DNA of 12,293 bases from an uncultured Clostridia bacterium (GTDB taxonomy: Bacteria; Bacillota; Clostridia; Christensenellales; UBA1242). The notes under the pieces were generated by a model that saw only the letters and a program-made list of their open reading frames with translations, was not told the origin of the DNA and ran no database searches. Location: positions 1-12,293 of the forward strand of contig CANQZB010000017.1 in the NCBI GenBank assembly GCA_947628195.1, in the 5' to 3' direction. Positions within the stretch are counted from its first letter, which is position 1; every line of letters begins with the position of its first letter. The translations under genes were made by a program, and so were the position numbers. Below are positions 1-6,324 of this stretch, in pieces.

Positions 1-474
1 AAATTCACTAGTGCGCAAAAAAGGCCTTGTGGTTTTTTCCCACCTAACAACATTACACCACTGATTAACTTTTAAAGGTAAGTCTCTATAAGATTTAATC
101 CATTTAGAAAACATTTCACAAATAATGGTTTCACTTGTTGGGCGAACGATAAGTTTTTCTGCCAAATCTTGCCCGCCAGCATAGGTTACAACCGCTACTT
201 CTGGCGCAAAACCCTCAACGTGCTCTGCCTCACGCTTTAAAAAACTTTCTGGTATAAACATTGGGAAATAAGCATTTTGGACACCTAATTTTTTAAATTC
301 TTTATCAAAATAATTTTGTATATTTTCCCAAACGGCGTATCCATAAGGCCTAATGACCATTGTTCCCTTAACGGGCCCATAATCCACCATTTCAGTTTTT
401 AACACTATATCGGTATACCATTGTGCAAAATCTGCATGTAAATCTGTAATTTCATTAACAAACTCTTTAGCCAT
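1..474 (-). CDS. proS: Prolyl-tRNA synthetase, archaeal/eukaryote-type (N-terminal 158 residues, cut by window edge)
   Basis: Class II aminoacyl-tRNA synthetase that activates proline and charges tRNA-Pro in the cytosol. The ATG at 474 has an AAGGAG six bases upstream and opens a frame that stays open to base 1. Early residues read ITDLHADFAQWYTDIVLK, followed by motif 1 (GTMVIRPYGYAVWENIQ), then FIPESFLKREAEHVEGFAPE, the proline-pocket segment RPTSETI, and the start of motif 2 (RWEKTTRPFLRTSEF) right at the window edge. This pattern matches the shorter archaeal/eukaryote-type ProRS found in many Clostridia, not the long E. coli type with an inserted editing domain. The family is usually about 480 residues, so roughly two thirds is missing. 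The start overlaps the end of xseB by 8 bases, suggesting co-transcription and translational coupling. Identification is firm; absence of an editing domain is inferred from the family. Confidence 0.95.
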   Translation of the reverse strand, partial: MAKEFVNEITDLHADFAQWYTDIVLKTEMVDYGPVKGTMVIRPYGYAVWENIQNYFDKEFKKLGVQNAYFPMFIPESFLKREAEHVEGFAPEVAVVTYAGGQDLAEKLIVRPTSETIICEMFSKWIKSYRDLPLKVNQWCNVVRWEKTTRPFLRTSEF

Positions 475-670
475 TGTTCTCTCCTTTATCCTTTTTGTTA
501 AATTCTTTTTTTATCATAATGATTTTTCCTTTTGCTTTGTCCAGTTCATTTAAGCAATTTTTTGCCAGTTTGCAACCCTCCTCATATAATTTTAAACCTT
601 CGTCTAAATTTACGCCGTTTTCTATTGTTTTTGCAATTTCTTCTAATCTTTTTACATCATTTTCAATCAT
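467..670 (-). CDS. xseB: Exodeoxyribonuclease VII small subunit
   Basis: Small subunit of exonuclease VII, which with XseA degrades single-stranded DNA from both ends into short oligonucleotides. The product is 67 residues, normal for the family, and is an acidic/basic two-helix protein with the typical core RLEEIAKTIENG, LDEGLKLYEEGCKLAK and a lysine-rich tail. A longer frame opens at a TTG at 691, but the ATG at 670 has AAGGAG seven bases upstream and the family normally starts a few residues before the RLEEI segment, so I chose 670. The gene overlaps the end of xseA by 8 bases and the start of proS by 8 bases. Its last codons (AAA GGA GAG) double as the proS ribosome binding site. Confidence 0.93.
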   Translation of the reverse strand: MIENDVKRLEEIAKTIENGVNLDEGLKLYEEGCKLAKNCLNELDKAKGKIIMIKKEFNKKDKGENNG

Positions 671-1841
671 TTCTTTTCTCCTTATTTTCAATTTTTGCTA
701 AAATTATTACATCGGTTGCTACAATTTTTACATTGTTTCCAATGCGTGTATTATTATAATTAATTGGCTTTCCATCTGTTGAAACATACGAATAACCGGA
801 CCTTAAAAGCTTAATAGGATTAAGCTTATCTAGTGTATTTAAAGATAAATTCACTCTGTATATTGTATTGTTTAATTCGTTATCAATATTGGCTTGAATA
901 TTGTTAAAAAGGTCTAGTATGTAAAGCGTTTCATCATTAATAGCGGAATTAACTTGGCTTTCAATGCTCATTGCGTAATCGTTAACTTGATTAGTTACGC
1001 TTGCAAGATTATTAGATAAAGTTGCATCTATTTTATTGTTAAGTTCAAGAATATATCGTTTTAATTCAGAACTATCAAAAGTTACTAATTCCGCAGCGGA
1101 ACTTGGTGTTGGTGCGCGTAGGTCGGCAACAAAATCTAATATTGAAAAGTCTGTTTCATGGCCCACGGCACTTATTAAGGGCTTATTGCAAATATAAGCC
1201 ACGCGCGCCAATTCTTCATCGTTGAAAACGGATAAATCCTCTAGGCTTCCGCCACCCCTAGCAACAACTATAACATCAACATCTGTTAGGTTATCAAAAT
1301 ATGTAATGCCTTGAATTATATCGTTAACTGCCATTTTGCCTTGCACTTGTGCATCATAAACATAAATTTCAAGGTTGGGGTTTCTACGAAAACTAACATT
1401 TTTTATATCTTGTAACACGGCACCTGTTTTGCTTGTAACAACACCTATAGAATTGATAAATCTCGGCAGAGGCACTTTATTTTTATCATCAAACAGACCT
1501 TCCGCTTCTAATTTTGCTTTTAGTTGAAGGAATTGCTGATAAAGTTCACCCTGCCCGCACAGTTCTATTGAAAGCGCATTCAAGTGCAGTTTGCCACCTT
1601 GAGGGTAATATTTAATATTGCCCCTAACTTGAACTAAATCGCCAACAGAAAACAGTTGTTTCGTATTAAACATAACGCAAGATAGTAAATCCCTGCCCTC
1701 TTTTAAAGTAAAATAGGCAATATTTCTGCTAACAGAAAAACTAGACAATTCGCCAGTAACTGTAATATCTTCTAAAATTACTTCATTGTCTATAAAATTT
1801 TTAATAATTTTATTAATTGCTGTTACAGAATAAGTTTTCAT
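663..1841 (-). CDS. xseA: Exodeoxyribonuclease VII large subunit
   Basis: Catalytic subunit of exonuclease VII, a metal-dependent single-strand DNA nuclease acting in repair and recombination. The 392-residue product has an N-terminal OB-fold DNA-binding domain (about residues 1-95; LEDITVTGELSSF, then YFTLKE). The catalytic domain follows, with GVVTSKTGAVLQDI near residue 133, ARGGGSLEDL from residue 194, GHETD at 227-231 and RAPTPSSAAE at 242-251; these are the conserved nuclease motifs. Next come long helices (about 258-335) expected to form the coiled-coil stalk that binds XseB copies, and a short C-terminal beta segment with LLRSGYSYV. The start ATG overlaps the nusB stop (ATGA) and the end overlaps xseB by 8 bases. 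Length and motifs look intact. Confidence 0.97.
   Translation of the reverse strand: MKTYSVTAINKIIKNFIDNEVILEDITVTGELSSFSVSRNIAYFTLKEGRDLLSCVMFNTKQLFSVGDLVQVRGNIKYYPQGGKLHLNALSIELCGQGELYQQFLQLKAKLEAEGLFDDKNKVPLPRFINSIGVVTSKTGAVLQDIKNVSFRRNPNLEIYVYDAQVQGKMAVNDIIQGITYFDNLTDVDVIVVARGGGSLEDLSVFNDEELARVAYICNKPLISAVGHETDFSILDFVADLRAPTPSSAAELVTFDSSELKRYILELNNKIDATLSNNLASVTNQVNDYAMSIESQVNSAINDETLYILDLFNNIQANIDNELNNTIYRVNLSLNTLDKLNPIKLLRSGYSYVSTDGKPINYNNTRIGNNVKIVATDVIILAKIENKEKRND
678..683 (-). promoter_or_regulatory. Ribosome binding site that fixes the xseB start
   Basis: AAGGAG on the minus strand, seven bases before the ATG at 670 and inside the 3' end of xseA. The upstream in-frame TTG at 691 would place this site inside the coding region, so the ATG is preferred. 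Confidence 0.75.
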
Positions 1842-2206
1842 TTAGCTATGTCTGCCAACACTCCGTTTATAAATTTTGCACTTTTTTCCGTTGAATATTT
1901 TTTGCCCAATTCAACTGCTTCGTTTATAATAACTTGTTTTGGAGTATCCATATATTTTAATTCAATTATGGCTTCTATAATAATTGCTAAATCCACCTTA
2001 TTAACCCTTTCTAGTGTGTAACCCTTTAAATGAGAGGTGATTAACTCATTAATTTCATTATAGTTATTGGCAAAATGCTTTAAAATTTCGCTTGTAAATT
2101 TTAGTTCTTCCGCATTGGCTTTAGAAAAAATATCCTCTTCCGCGTTATTGAAAAACCTAGAATATATTGTTTTAAAGGCTAATTCGCGCGCTTCTGTTCT
2201 TTTCAT
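1838..2206 (-). CDS. nusB: Transcription antitermination protein NusB
   Basis: All-helical RNA-binding protein that with S10 (NusE) recognises boxA in rRNA operon leaders and supports antitermination and rRNA maturation. The product is 122 residues. The N-terminus (MKRTEARELAFKTIYSRFF) and the C-terminal block (VNKVDLAIIIEAIIELKYM, TPKQVIINEAVELGKKYS, SAKFINGVLADI) match the family closely. The ATG at 2206 has AAGGAG about six bases upstream. It lies 32 bases after the asp23-family gene, with a terminator-like hairpin in between, and couples to xseA by a 4-base overlap. Clostridial genomes often have this order (spoIIIAH, asp23 family, nusB, xseA, xseB), which supports the call. Confidence 0.96.
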   Translation of the reverse strand: MKRTEARELAFKTIYSRFFNNAEEDIFSKANAEELKFTSEILKHFANNYNEINELITSHLKGYTLERVNKVDLAIIIEAIIELKYMDTPKQVIINEAVELGKKYSTEKSAKFINGVLADIAK

Positions 2207-2223
2207 AAAATCTCCTTAAATAG

Positions 2224-2248
2224 AAAAACTCTCTCTTTTTAGAGAGAA
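2224..2248 (-). terminator. Terminator-like hairpin between asp23-family gene and nusB
   Basis: On the minus strand a TTCTCTCT arm pairs with AGAGAGAG (eight pairs, one of them G-U) across an AAAA loop, followed by TTTTTC. The TAA stop of the asp23-family gene (2239-2241) falls at the loop and the first base of the second arm. The stem is short and A/U-rich in part, and the T-run has only five bases, so it is probably a partial terminator or attenuator, not a strong stop. The plus strand also has a T-run after the stem, but no gene there needs it. Confidence 0.5.
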
Positions 2249-2595
2249 TCTTTTTTTACTGCGTCCATAACATAAACATTAATTGCTTTTATTTTAATTG
2301 GCAAAAGTGATGTTATGCTGTTTTTAACATTTTGTTGAATTTGATACACCAATTCGCTTACTTCGCAATCGGTTGAAACTACAACATAAATGTCAATTAA
2401 AACACCTAAATTTGTGTATTTAACGCGCACGCCTTTACCAACATTTTTGTTAAACAATCGTTTAAGCGTTAATTTGGTAGGTTGATAAACATCTACAACC
2501 CCTTGAATTTCTTTTGTGGCTAAACTAACAATGGAAACCACCATTGTTTTGTTAATGTAAGTGCCATTTTCGTTTACTTTTTTTGATTGTACCAT
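2239..2595 (-). CDS. Asp23/Gls24 family envelope stress-type protein
   Basis: Member of the Asp23/Gls24 (DUF322) family. Members are small alpha/beta proteins, often found near the membrane in Bacillota and linked to cell-envelope homeostasis; no precise biochemical function is established for this subgroup. The 118-residue product has the typical beginning (strand, then ATKEIQGVVDV), a middle region KGVRVKYTNLGVLIDIYVVVS, a helical part (VSELVYQIQQNVKNSI) and a last strand KAINVYVMDAV. No transmembrane segment or signal peptide is seen. The longest frame begins at a TTG at 2640, directly at the spoIIIAH stop, but those first 15 codons overlie a strong promoter. The ATG at 2595 is preceded by GAGGGA four bases away, so I start there. 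It is the first gene of the asp23-nusB-xseA-xseB-proS block. Confidence 0.88.
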   Translation of the reverse strand: MVQSKKVNENGTYINKTMVVSIVSLATKEIQGVVDVYQPTKLTLKRLFNKNVGKGVRVKYTNLGVLIDIYVVVSTDCEVSELVYQIQQNVKNSITSLLPIKIKAINVYVMDAVKKDSL

Positions 2596-2611
2596 AAAAT
2601 CCCTCACTGAT

Positions 2612-2640
2612 ATTATAGCACAGTTTATTTTATTTAGCAA
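2612..2640 (-). promoter_or_regulatory. Sigma-A-like extended -10 promoter for the asp23-nusB-xseAB-proS block
   Basis: On the minus strand: TTGCTA (2635-2640, 4 of 6 to the -35 consensus), a 17-base spacer, then TATAAT (2612-2617), with a TG one base before it making an extended -10 (TGCTATAAT). A transcript would start around 2605 and quickly meet the GAGGGA ribosome site and the ATG at 2595. The promoter begins at the first base after the spoIIIAH stop, so the housekeeping genes can be expressed outside sporulation. No terminator separates it from spoIIIAH. Confidence 0.72.
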
Positions 2641-3126
2641 TTATTCTGAAGATATTATAAAAATATTTTCACAATCAATGTTAAGTTGGCTAGAAACCAC
2701 TGCGGCGATTTGCGCCGCCTCACCTGGAGTAATTTCTGCAACTTTAACAAATACATTCACATAAGATGCAGACGTTGTGATAACCGCATCGGCATAACCT
2801 TTGCCACGAATAATACCTTCAGTTACTAATTCTTTTTCCATTTGTTGAATAAGGGCAAGCTTGTTAGATTCTGCCTCTTTTTTGGCTTCTTCACTGCTTG
2901 AAGAACTTTGAATTATAGAATCGTAAAACTGTATTTCGCGCGCCCTAGTTGCTTCGCGCTCTGCCCTATATGATGTATAAAAGTTGGCATATGTGGCGCT
3001 GGTTGACGCCGTTGCACCATTAGATATTGTGTTATTTAACGCAACATTTACATAACCTGTAATTAAAAGTAAAGCAATCATAACAGATAAAATAATGATT
3101 TTTTTCTTTTTAGACATATTTTTCAT
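2641..3126 (-). CDS. spoIIIAH: Stage III sporulation protein AH (SpoIIQ-binding ring protein)
   Basis: Mother-cell membrane protein whose extracytoplasmic domain binds forespore SpoIIQ and bridges the two membranes around the engulfed forespore. The product is 161 residues. It has a basic N-terminus (MKNMSKKKK), one membrane segment (about 10-26), a short Ser/Thr/Ala-rich linker (32-47), then the family signature YANFYTSYRAEREATRAREI (46-65). A Ser-rich turn and a helix lead into the ring-building fold (about 92-160; GKGYADAVI, YVNVFVKVAEITPGEAAQIA, NIFIIS). The first ATG (3126) is chosen because AGGAGGG lies a few bases upstream. B. subtilis SpoIIIAH is about 218 residues, so this is a compact version, mainly in the linker. 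It lies eight bases after spoIIIAG and is the last gene of the operon. Confidence 0.95.
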   Translation of the reverse strand: MKNMSKKKKIIILSVMIALLLITGYVNVALNNTISNGATASTSATYANFYTSYRAEREATRAREIQFYDSIIQSSSSSEEAKKEAESNKLALIQQMEKELVTEGIIRGKGYADAVITTSASYVNVFVKVAEITPGEAAQIAAVVSSQLNIDCENIFIISSE

Positions 3127-3134
3127 AATCCCTC

Positions 3135-3581
3135 CTATTCACTTGATAATATCTCTATGTTTCCATTAGTAACGTCAATAACCGCTTCAATCGCATGCAA
3201 AACTTTCATTTTGTTAAAAGTATCATTTACCCCTTTGGCAGTTACAATCACCCCCTTTATTGGCGGAATTTGATTAAGATTAATTTGAGAATCTACTATA
3301 TCGGCTTGTTTAATATCCAAAGTAATCATAACCCTCACATTGCTTATACCACCTATGCTAGATAAAATTTCTTCCAAGTTGCGTTCAAGGCCATCTATAT
3401 AAGCAGTTATTGACAATTCATTTGTTGTGGTTGTGTTGTTATTAGAAGTTTTACCCTTAAAGTTTGACATATAAATCAGTAATAATATTGCAATGAAGAT
3501 AATTGCTATGTAAAGCTCTATATGTTTTACTTTTTTTAGCTTGTCCAACCACTTAAAGCCAGATTTCTTTTCTTCACTCAT
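3135..3581 (-). CDS. spoIIIAG: Stage III sporulation protein AG, unusually short (no evident beta-triangle insertion)
   Basis: SpoIIIAG forms a large ring in the intermembrane space as part of the SpoIIIA-SpoIIQ channel. The product has a basic cytoplasmic N-terminus (1-20), one membrane segment (about 21-38) and an Asn/Thr-rich linker (45-54). One ring-building motif follows: helix ITAYIDGLERNLEEILSSI, strand ISNVRVMITLDI, strand IKGVIVTAKGV, helix TFNKMKVLHAIEAVIDV and strand NIEIL. In B. subtilis (about 229 residues) and many Clostridia a long insertion, the beta-triangle, separates the first two strands; here only some 17 residues (91-107) lie there. The gene is complete, with no stop or frameshift visible, and the ribosome site GAGGTGAT is well placed. 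It overlaps spoIIIAF by 8 bases. Family assignment is strong from both motif and position. Confidence 0.93.
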   Translation of the reverse strand: MSEEKKSGFKWLDKLKKVKHIELYIAIIFIAILLLIYMSNFKGKTSNNNTTTTNELSITAYIDGLERNLEEILSSIGGISNVRVMITLDIKQADIVDSQINLNQIPPIKGVIVTAKGVNDTFNKMKVLHAIEAVIDVTNGNIEILSSE

Positions 3582-4050
3582 TGAATATTATCACCTCATC
3601 TGCCAAATTTGTAATTTCCTTCACAACTTCTCTAATGAATTCATATTTATTTATATGCTGTTTGTCCGAACTAATAACCACGTTTTGCAAATTAATTAAA
3701 CAAGAAATAAGTTTAAATTCGTTATTTTCTTGTGAATAATTAATAATAATGTCGATATTATCGTATCCTTCATTCTTTAGGCGATTTTTTATGTCGTTTT
3801 CAATAGAATTTGCCTTTTGTGAGTTAATGTAATTTAATAAAGATGAATTAATTTCAAAATCTTCATACTGAAAATTGAAACCCTGATTTTTATTTATAAG
3901 GTTAATAATTGGGCTTATTAACACCGCCACCACAAAGATGGCGTAAACACTTTTTATGTATTTATTTATACTGCCCGATGGGATTATAATATCTATTATA
4001 ACTCCTATTATAACTATTCCTAAAACACTTAAAATGTAAGCTTTCATCAT
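3574..4050 (-). CDS. spoIIIAF: Stage III sporulation protein AF
   Basis: Component of the mother-cell SpoIIIA complex; its soluble domain has a ring-building-like fold in B. subtilis. The 158-residue product starts with two membrane segments (about 4-24 and 34-52) flanking the conserved IIIPSGSINKYIKSVYAIFV segment, which is typical of SpoIIIAF. A soluble alpha/beta domain follows (about 75-158, IENDIKNRLKNEGYDNIDIII and later strands). B. subtilis SpoIIIAF is about 206 residues, so the tail is shorter here. Two adjacent ATG codons (4050 and 4047) are possible: the first overlaps the spoIIIAE stop, the second sits three bases from the GGTGAT ribosome site and may be the true start. It overlaps spoIIIAG by 8 bases. 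Confidence 0.93.
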   Translation of the reverse strand: MMKAYILSVLGIVIIGVIIDIIIPSGSINKYIKSVYAIFVVAVLISPIINLINKNQGFNFQYEDFEINSSLLNYINSQKANSIENDIKNRLKNEGYDNIDIIINYSQENNEFKLISCLINLQNVVISSDKQHINKYEFIREVVKEITNLADEVIIFNE

Positions 4051-5261
4051 ATCACCACATTTGAGGTTGTCATAACTAAGCCAACCGAAATTAAATACAT
4101 AAAACCAATTGCAATTATGCTAGAAGATAGCATTGTAACCGATTTTGATGTTGACATTAAAAAGTTTGATGTTTTGTTACTGCTAATGGGTTGCAGAATT
4201 GCGGAAACCAATTTTAGCATAAGGCTAAACACAATAATTTCTAAAAGCGGAGATAAAATTGTAGTTATTATTATTAAAATTCCTACAAGGCCTATGGAGT
4301 TTTTTATTAGAATACTGCTAGACAGAATTAAATCCATCCCATCTGAAAGATATCCGCCCATTATAGGGACATAACTTTTAATAGTGTATTTGGTAGTTCG
4401 TATGCTTAGGCTGTCAAAACTTCCGGCAGATATGCCTTGAATTGTCATTATTGCAAAGAACAATGTAAAAACCAACCCCACACTCCATTTAAAAAGGCTT
4501 GAAATAAAGGAACTAAATTTATCTAGCTTAATGTTATCTGACAAATTTGTTATAATTCCAAACACGAAGCTTGCCATAAAAAGCGGGATTATAAAATAGT
4601 TAAAGAAATCTGCAACATAAGTGGATATTATTGCGACAATTGGCTGAAATACACTGGCACTTGTGTTAGCCCCAATTGCAGTCATCAAAGTTAACAATAT
4701 GGGGAATAAAACATTCATTTGCCCAACCATGCTGTCTATGGATTTGCCTGTTATTGAGGACAAGTTGCTAATCATGCCAACAATAAGAATAACAACAGAC
4801 AAAAAGCACACCAGATGAATTAAATTGCCGATTGAGCGTTCATTAAACTTGCTTTTTATGTTTGACAGCAGGCTACTTATAACGCCAATGGCAATAATTA
4901 AAGAAAGCATTGGCAAATATTTAATAATTAAATCTAAAAATATTGAAAATATGCTGGCAAAAAATGATGGATAAGAGATTGCGTTTTCGCCAGAGATAAT
5001 AGAATAAACCTTATTTTTTATGTTATCTATAGAAAATATGTTTTTGTTATTATTTTGAAATTCTACTAATACTTCATCAAATTTGGAAAAGTCTATTTCT
5101 CCTAACTCCTCTATTATTGAACTGTTAAGATCTTCGCTAATTTTTACCATTGTGTCATCGGCACAAAAAGTTTTTAGCGGAGTTAGAACTGAAAAGATTG
5201 CAATCAAAACTACCATTGCAATAATTGTTGGTTTATTAAATTTAAAACGTGCGTTTGTCAT
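4047..5261 (-). CDS. spoIIIAE: Stage III sporulation protein AE (polytopic membrane protein)
   Basis: Largest membrane protein of the SpoIIIA complex; it is thought to act as the permease-like part of the forespore channel. The 404-residue product is close to the B. subtilis length of about 399. It begins with a signal-like segment (residues about 13-33, probable cleavage after TFCA) followed by a 75-residue soluble stretch. About seven to eight hydrophobic segments come next, from about residue 105 to the end, including VFQPIVAIISTYVADFFNYF and SAGSFDSLSIRTTKYTIKSY, both characteristic of the family. The start overlaps the spoIIIAD stop (ATGA) and is preceded by GGTGGGG; the end overlaps spoIIIAF. 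The product is complete and typical. Confidence 0.96.
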   Translation of the reverse strand: MTNARFKFNKPTIIAMVVLIAIFSVLTPLKTFCADDTMVKISEDLNSSIIEELGEIDFSKFDEVLVEFQNNNKNIFSIDNIKNKVYSIISGENAISYPSFFASIFSIFLDLIIKYLPMLSLIIAIGVISSLLSNIKSKFNERSIGNLIHLVCFLSVVILIVGMISNLSSITGKSIDSMVGQMNVLFPILLTLMTAIGANTSASVFQPIVAIISTYVADFFNYFIIPLFMASFVFGIITNLSDNIKLDKFSSFISSLFKWSVGLVFTLFFAIMTIQGISAGSFDSLSIRTTKYTIKSYVPIMGGYLSDGMDLILSSSILIKNSIGLVGILIIITTILSPLLEIIVFSLMLKLVSAILQPISSNKTSNFLMSTSKSVTMLSSSIIAIGFMYLISVGLVMTTSNVVI

Positions 5262-5644
5262 AATAACCCCACCACCATGTCAACCACCGTTGTTATTATA
5301 GGTAGAGATATAAGCAAAACTATGATTTTGGCGGAAAATAAAATTTTATCGGCAATAGAAGACGCCCCCGCGTCCACGCAGATGTTTGCACCAAATTCGG
5401 CAATGTACCCTATTGCAATTATTTTTAAAAGCGGAGTTAAAAGTGTTGTTTCTACTCCAGTTGTTTCAAAGATGTGATAAAACGTATGCATTACAGATTG
5501 CAGGCTATCCACTGTCATTAAAATAATTAATATACTGCCAGCAATCGTTATAAAAAATGCCAATTCCGGCTTAAATTGTTTTACAACTATGTGCGCAAAA
5601 ACAGTAATTAGCGCCACCGCCATTATCTTTAATAAATCACTCAT
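5258..5644 (-). CDS. spoIIIAD: Stage III sporulation protein AD
   Basis: Small integral membrane protein of the SpoIIIA complex in the mother-cell membrane. The 128-residue product has about four hydrophobic segments (roughly 4-20, 28-47, 67-85, 100-127). Family-typical stretches include VVKQFKPELAFFITIAG and LLKIIAIGYIAEFGANICVD AG-type residues near the middle, ending in a hydrophobic tail. Length matches the B. subtilis protein (about 133). The ATG at 5644 follows spoIIIAC by six bases; its ribosome site is weak (AGGTAAG), so translation may depend on coupling to spoIIIAC. It overlaps spoIIIAE by 4 bases. Confidence 0.95.
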   Translation of the reverse strand: MSDLLKIMAVALITVFAHIVVKQFKPELAFFITIAGSILIILMTVDSLQSVMHTFYHIFETTGVETTLLTPLLKIIAIGYIAEFGANICVDAGASSIADKILFSAKIIVLLISLPIITTVVDMVVGLL

Positions 5645-5650
5645 ACTTAC

Positions 5651-5839
5651 CTATAAAACAAACAAAGATTTTACAGTGTTAAACAAATCTTGCACCAAAT
5701 TTACAACCATAAGTAGGCTAATTATTAATCCCGCCAAGGTTGTAACAGACGCAATTTCTTCTTTCCCGCAATATTTTAGAATTTGATTAACAATGGATGT
5801 TATTAATCCAATGCCCGCCAGTTTAAAAATGATTTCCAT
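5651..5839 (-). CDS. spoIIIAC: Stage III sporulation protein AC
   Basis: Small membrane protein of the SpoIIIA complex, related in sequence to the N-terminal half of SpoIIIAD. The 62-residue product is nearly all two membrane helices (about 3-21 and 32-58) with the conserved connector NQILKYCGKEEIA. Length agrees with the family (about 65). The ATG at 5839 has a strong AGGAGG five to six bases upstream that overlaps the spoIIIAB stop region. It is separated from spoIIIAD by six bases. Confidence 0.95.
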   Translation of the reverse strand: MEIIFKLAGIGLITSIVNQILKYCGKEEIASVTTLAGLIISLLMVVNLVQDLFNTVKSLFVL

Positions 5840-5848
5840 TCATCCCTC

Positions 5849-6322
5849 CTATATCAACAAAATTGCCAAGCCTATTGCAAATAAAAGCGACAATTTAATA
5901 ATCATTGGGCAAATCTTCTCTTTGTCTTCCTTGGCTTTTATCAATTTTTCTTCTATTTCTAACAGGAAGCCCTCTAATTGATTTAATTCATTTCTTGCAT
6001 CGTGCTTCCCTATATCTTTTACTATTGAAGTTAATTGTGCTTTTTCTCCTTCATCCAGCACTTTAATTTTTTCAAGATTTAATGTATCGCTGTTTAAATA
6101 TTCTTTGTAGGCTTCTATAAAAATTTTAAATTGCCTTTTGCACTCAATTTTATTTAAAAATTCTGTAATCTTATCTTGTTTAAAAGCCAAATTTATCTTA
6201 AATTGATTTAAAAAAGATTTTAAATTGCTGTAGAAATCGAATTTATCCTTATATTGCTCGCTTACTGAATAAGCGATTATCATAATTACTATAATTAAAA
6301 CGCCTATTAAAACCCACTTCAT
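5849..6322 (-). CDS. spoIIIAB: Stage III sporulation protein AB (GspF-like)
   Basis: Mother-cell membrane protein resembling the cytoplasmic domain of type II secretion platform proteins (GspF family); proposed to couple the SpoIIIAA ATPase to the membrane channel. The 157-residue product has an N-terminal membrane segment (MKWVLIGVLIIVIMIIAYSV), a helical cytoplasmic domain with LNQLEGFLLEIEEKLIKAKEDK near residues 115-137, and a C-terminal membrane segment (LSLLFAIGLAILLI). The frame extends to a GTG at 6328 that overlaps the spoIIIAA stop, but only the ATG at 6322 has a plausible ribosome site (AGGTGA), and it places Met directly before the membrane segment as in relatives. It ends nine bases before spoIIIAC. 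Confidence 0.92.
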   Translation of the reverse strand: MKWVLIGVLIIVIMIIAYSVSEQYKDKFDFYSNLKSFLNQFKINLAFKQDKITEFLNKIECKRQFKIFIEAYKEYLNSDTLNLEKIKVLDEGEKAQLTSIVKDIGKHDARNELNQLEGFLLEIEEKLIKAKEDKEKICPMIIKLSLLFAIGLAILLI

Positions 6323-6324
6323 AT

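Noticed and set aside
467..691. xseB starting at the TTG at 691
   Set aside because: AAGGAG at 678-683 is placed for the ATG at 670, which also gives the normal family length.
474..759. Two plus-strand open frames of about 75 codons opposite xseB and the end of xseA
   Set aside because: They are rich in Phe, Ser and Leu, the typical composition of frames antisense to Lys/Glu-rich AT-rich genes, and have no ribosome site or family resemblance.
2239..2640. asp23-family gene starting at the TTG at 2640
   Set aside because: This stretch is a near-ideal promoter and the ATG at 2595 has its own ribosome site; the extra residues do not resemble the family.
3135..3581. spoIIIAG as a frameshifted or truncated pseudogene
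   Set aside because: Both halves of the ring-building motif are in one frame, the ends match the family, and start, stop and neighbours are normal.
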